NCBI GenBank assembly: GCA_039975755.1
Contig: JBDWGM010000166.1
Span: 1 to 64,000 of the forward strand
Reading direction: 5' to 3'
Length of the DNA stretch: 64,000 nt
Origin: JABSSA01 sp039975755
GTDB taxonomy: Bacteria > Pseudomonadota > Alphaproteobacteria > Rhodobacterales > Rhodobacteraceae
This document shows, piece after piece, positions 63,683 to 64,000 of the stretch. Made by a program: the position numbers and the translations under genes. Positions within the stretch are counted from its first letter, which is position 1. Each line of letters opens with the position of its first letter. The notes under the pieces were generated by a model. It did no database searches and had not been told where the DNA came from. It saw nothing but the letters and a program-made list of their open reading frames with translations.

Positions 63683-63952
63683 TTAACGGCGGATGCCGAG
63701 GCGTTTGATCAGGTCTTGGTAGCGCGCTTCATCTTTGCCTTTGGTGTAATCCAAAAGCTTACGACGCAGAGCAACCATTTTCAGCAGGCCGCGACGGCCG
63801 TGGTTGTCTTTTTTGTGCGTCTTGAAGTGTTCGGTCAGCGTCGTGATGCGTGACGTCAGGATGGCAACCTGTACTTCGGGCGAACCTGTGTCGCCTTCTT
63901 TGATTGCGAATTCCTTCATCAAGCGTTGCTTTTCTTCAGCAGTAATCGACAT
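63683..63952 (-). CDS. rpsO: 30S ribosomal protein S15
   Basis: An 89-residue protein of the small ribosomal subunit. It has the family pattern KQRLMKEFAIKEGDTGSPEVQ and HKKDNHGRRGLLKMVALRRKLLDY, both split by short spacers. S15 binds the three-way junction of helices 20-22 of 16S rRNA early in assembly. AAAGGAG precedes the ATG by about six bases. A terminator follows. In many bacteria pnp lies downstream, but not here. Confidence 0.97.
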   Translation of the reverse strand: MSITAEEKQRLMKEFAIKEGDTGSPEVQVAILTSRITTLTEHFKTHKKDNHGRRGLLKMVALRRKLLDYTKGKDEARYQDLIKRLGIRR

Positions 63953-64000
63953 CGGGGTCTCCTTTCGGATCAGAGTGAAACGCGAACGGCCGGGATGTCG

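Noticed and set aside
1..64000. tRNA or rRNA genes
   Set aside because: I looked for T-loop-like words and 16S/23S landmarks and saw none outside coding regions; a tRNAscan run would be decisive.

Overview
The window looks like chromosomal DNA of a marine alphaproteobacterium of the Rhodobacterales (Roseobacter group). The evidence is the protein families and their neighbours: a cenR-like response regulator next to ribA, the leuS-lptE-holA operon, a DUF3576 lipoprotein, ftsK followed by lolA, DUF3179 and DUF2793 proteins, and serralysin and RTX proteins. Base composition is moderate and genes are tightly packed. I see no tRNA, rRNA, CRISPR array, insertion sequence or integrase.

Layout. (1) 1-8492: a partial alpha/beta hydrolase, an aldehyde (probably succinate-semialdehyde) dehydrogenase, a secreted esterase, a threonine dehydratase, a small zinc-finger protein, a DUF2459 protein, DNA polymerase I and a YjbR-type protein. 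(2) 8501-33324: a large surface-polysaccharide and exoprotein island. It holds rfbA and rfbD, a galactofuranosyltransferase-like GT2, a KpsM/KpsE/KpsT-type ABC export set, a DUF2793 spike-like protein, a GT4 glycosyltransferase, an 1849-residue multi-module glycosyltransferase coupled to UDP-galactopyranose mutase (glf), a beta-propeller/RTX protein, a truncated sulfotransferase, a second large glycosyltransferase, an intact sulfotransferase and a serralysin-type metalloprotease. (3) 33887-64000: housekeeping genes (class III aminotransferase, holA-lptE-leuS, porin, yggS, L,D-transpeptidase, ribA, cenR-like, xthA, thioredoxin/TPR co-chaperone, Lon-like domain, trm112, ubiH-like, amidase, dapC-like, ftsK, lolA, a transglycosylase, an AEC transporter, hspQ, gamma-glutamyltransferase, an anti-sigma kinase with a STAS antagonist, thiolase, free methionine sulfoxide reductase, a DUF3179 protein and rpsO).

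The most unusual content is in the glycan island. The 1849-residue protein carries an N-terminal GT2 domain, a second GT2-like segment, a stretch matching the galectin (beta-galactoside-binding lectin) signature residue by residue, a long helical middle, a GT31-like (animal beta-1,3-galactosyltransferase) module and a C-terminal GT2_4/GT92-like module. Upstream of the second large glycosyltransferase, in the same frame, lies a decayed copy of a galectin-like domain broken by three different stop codons. Together with glf and the GlfT-like GT2, this suggests a galactose- or galactofuranose-based surface glycan system. The DUF2793 gene inside the capsule-export cluster recalls gene transfer agent head-spike genes, which are reported to bind capsule. 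All functional links here are inferences from sequence reading; no database search was possible.
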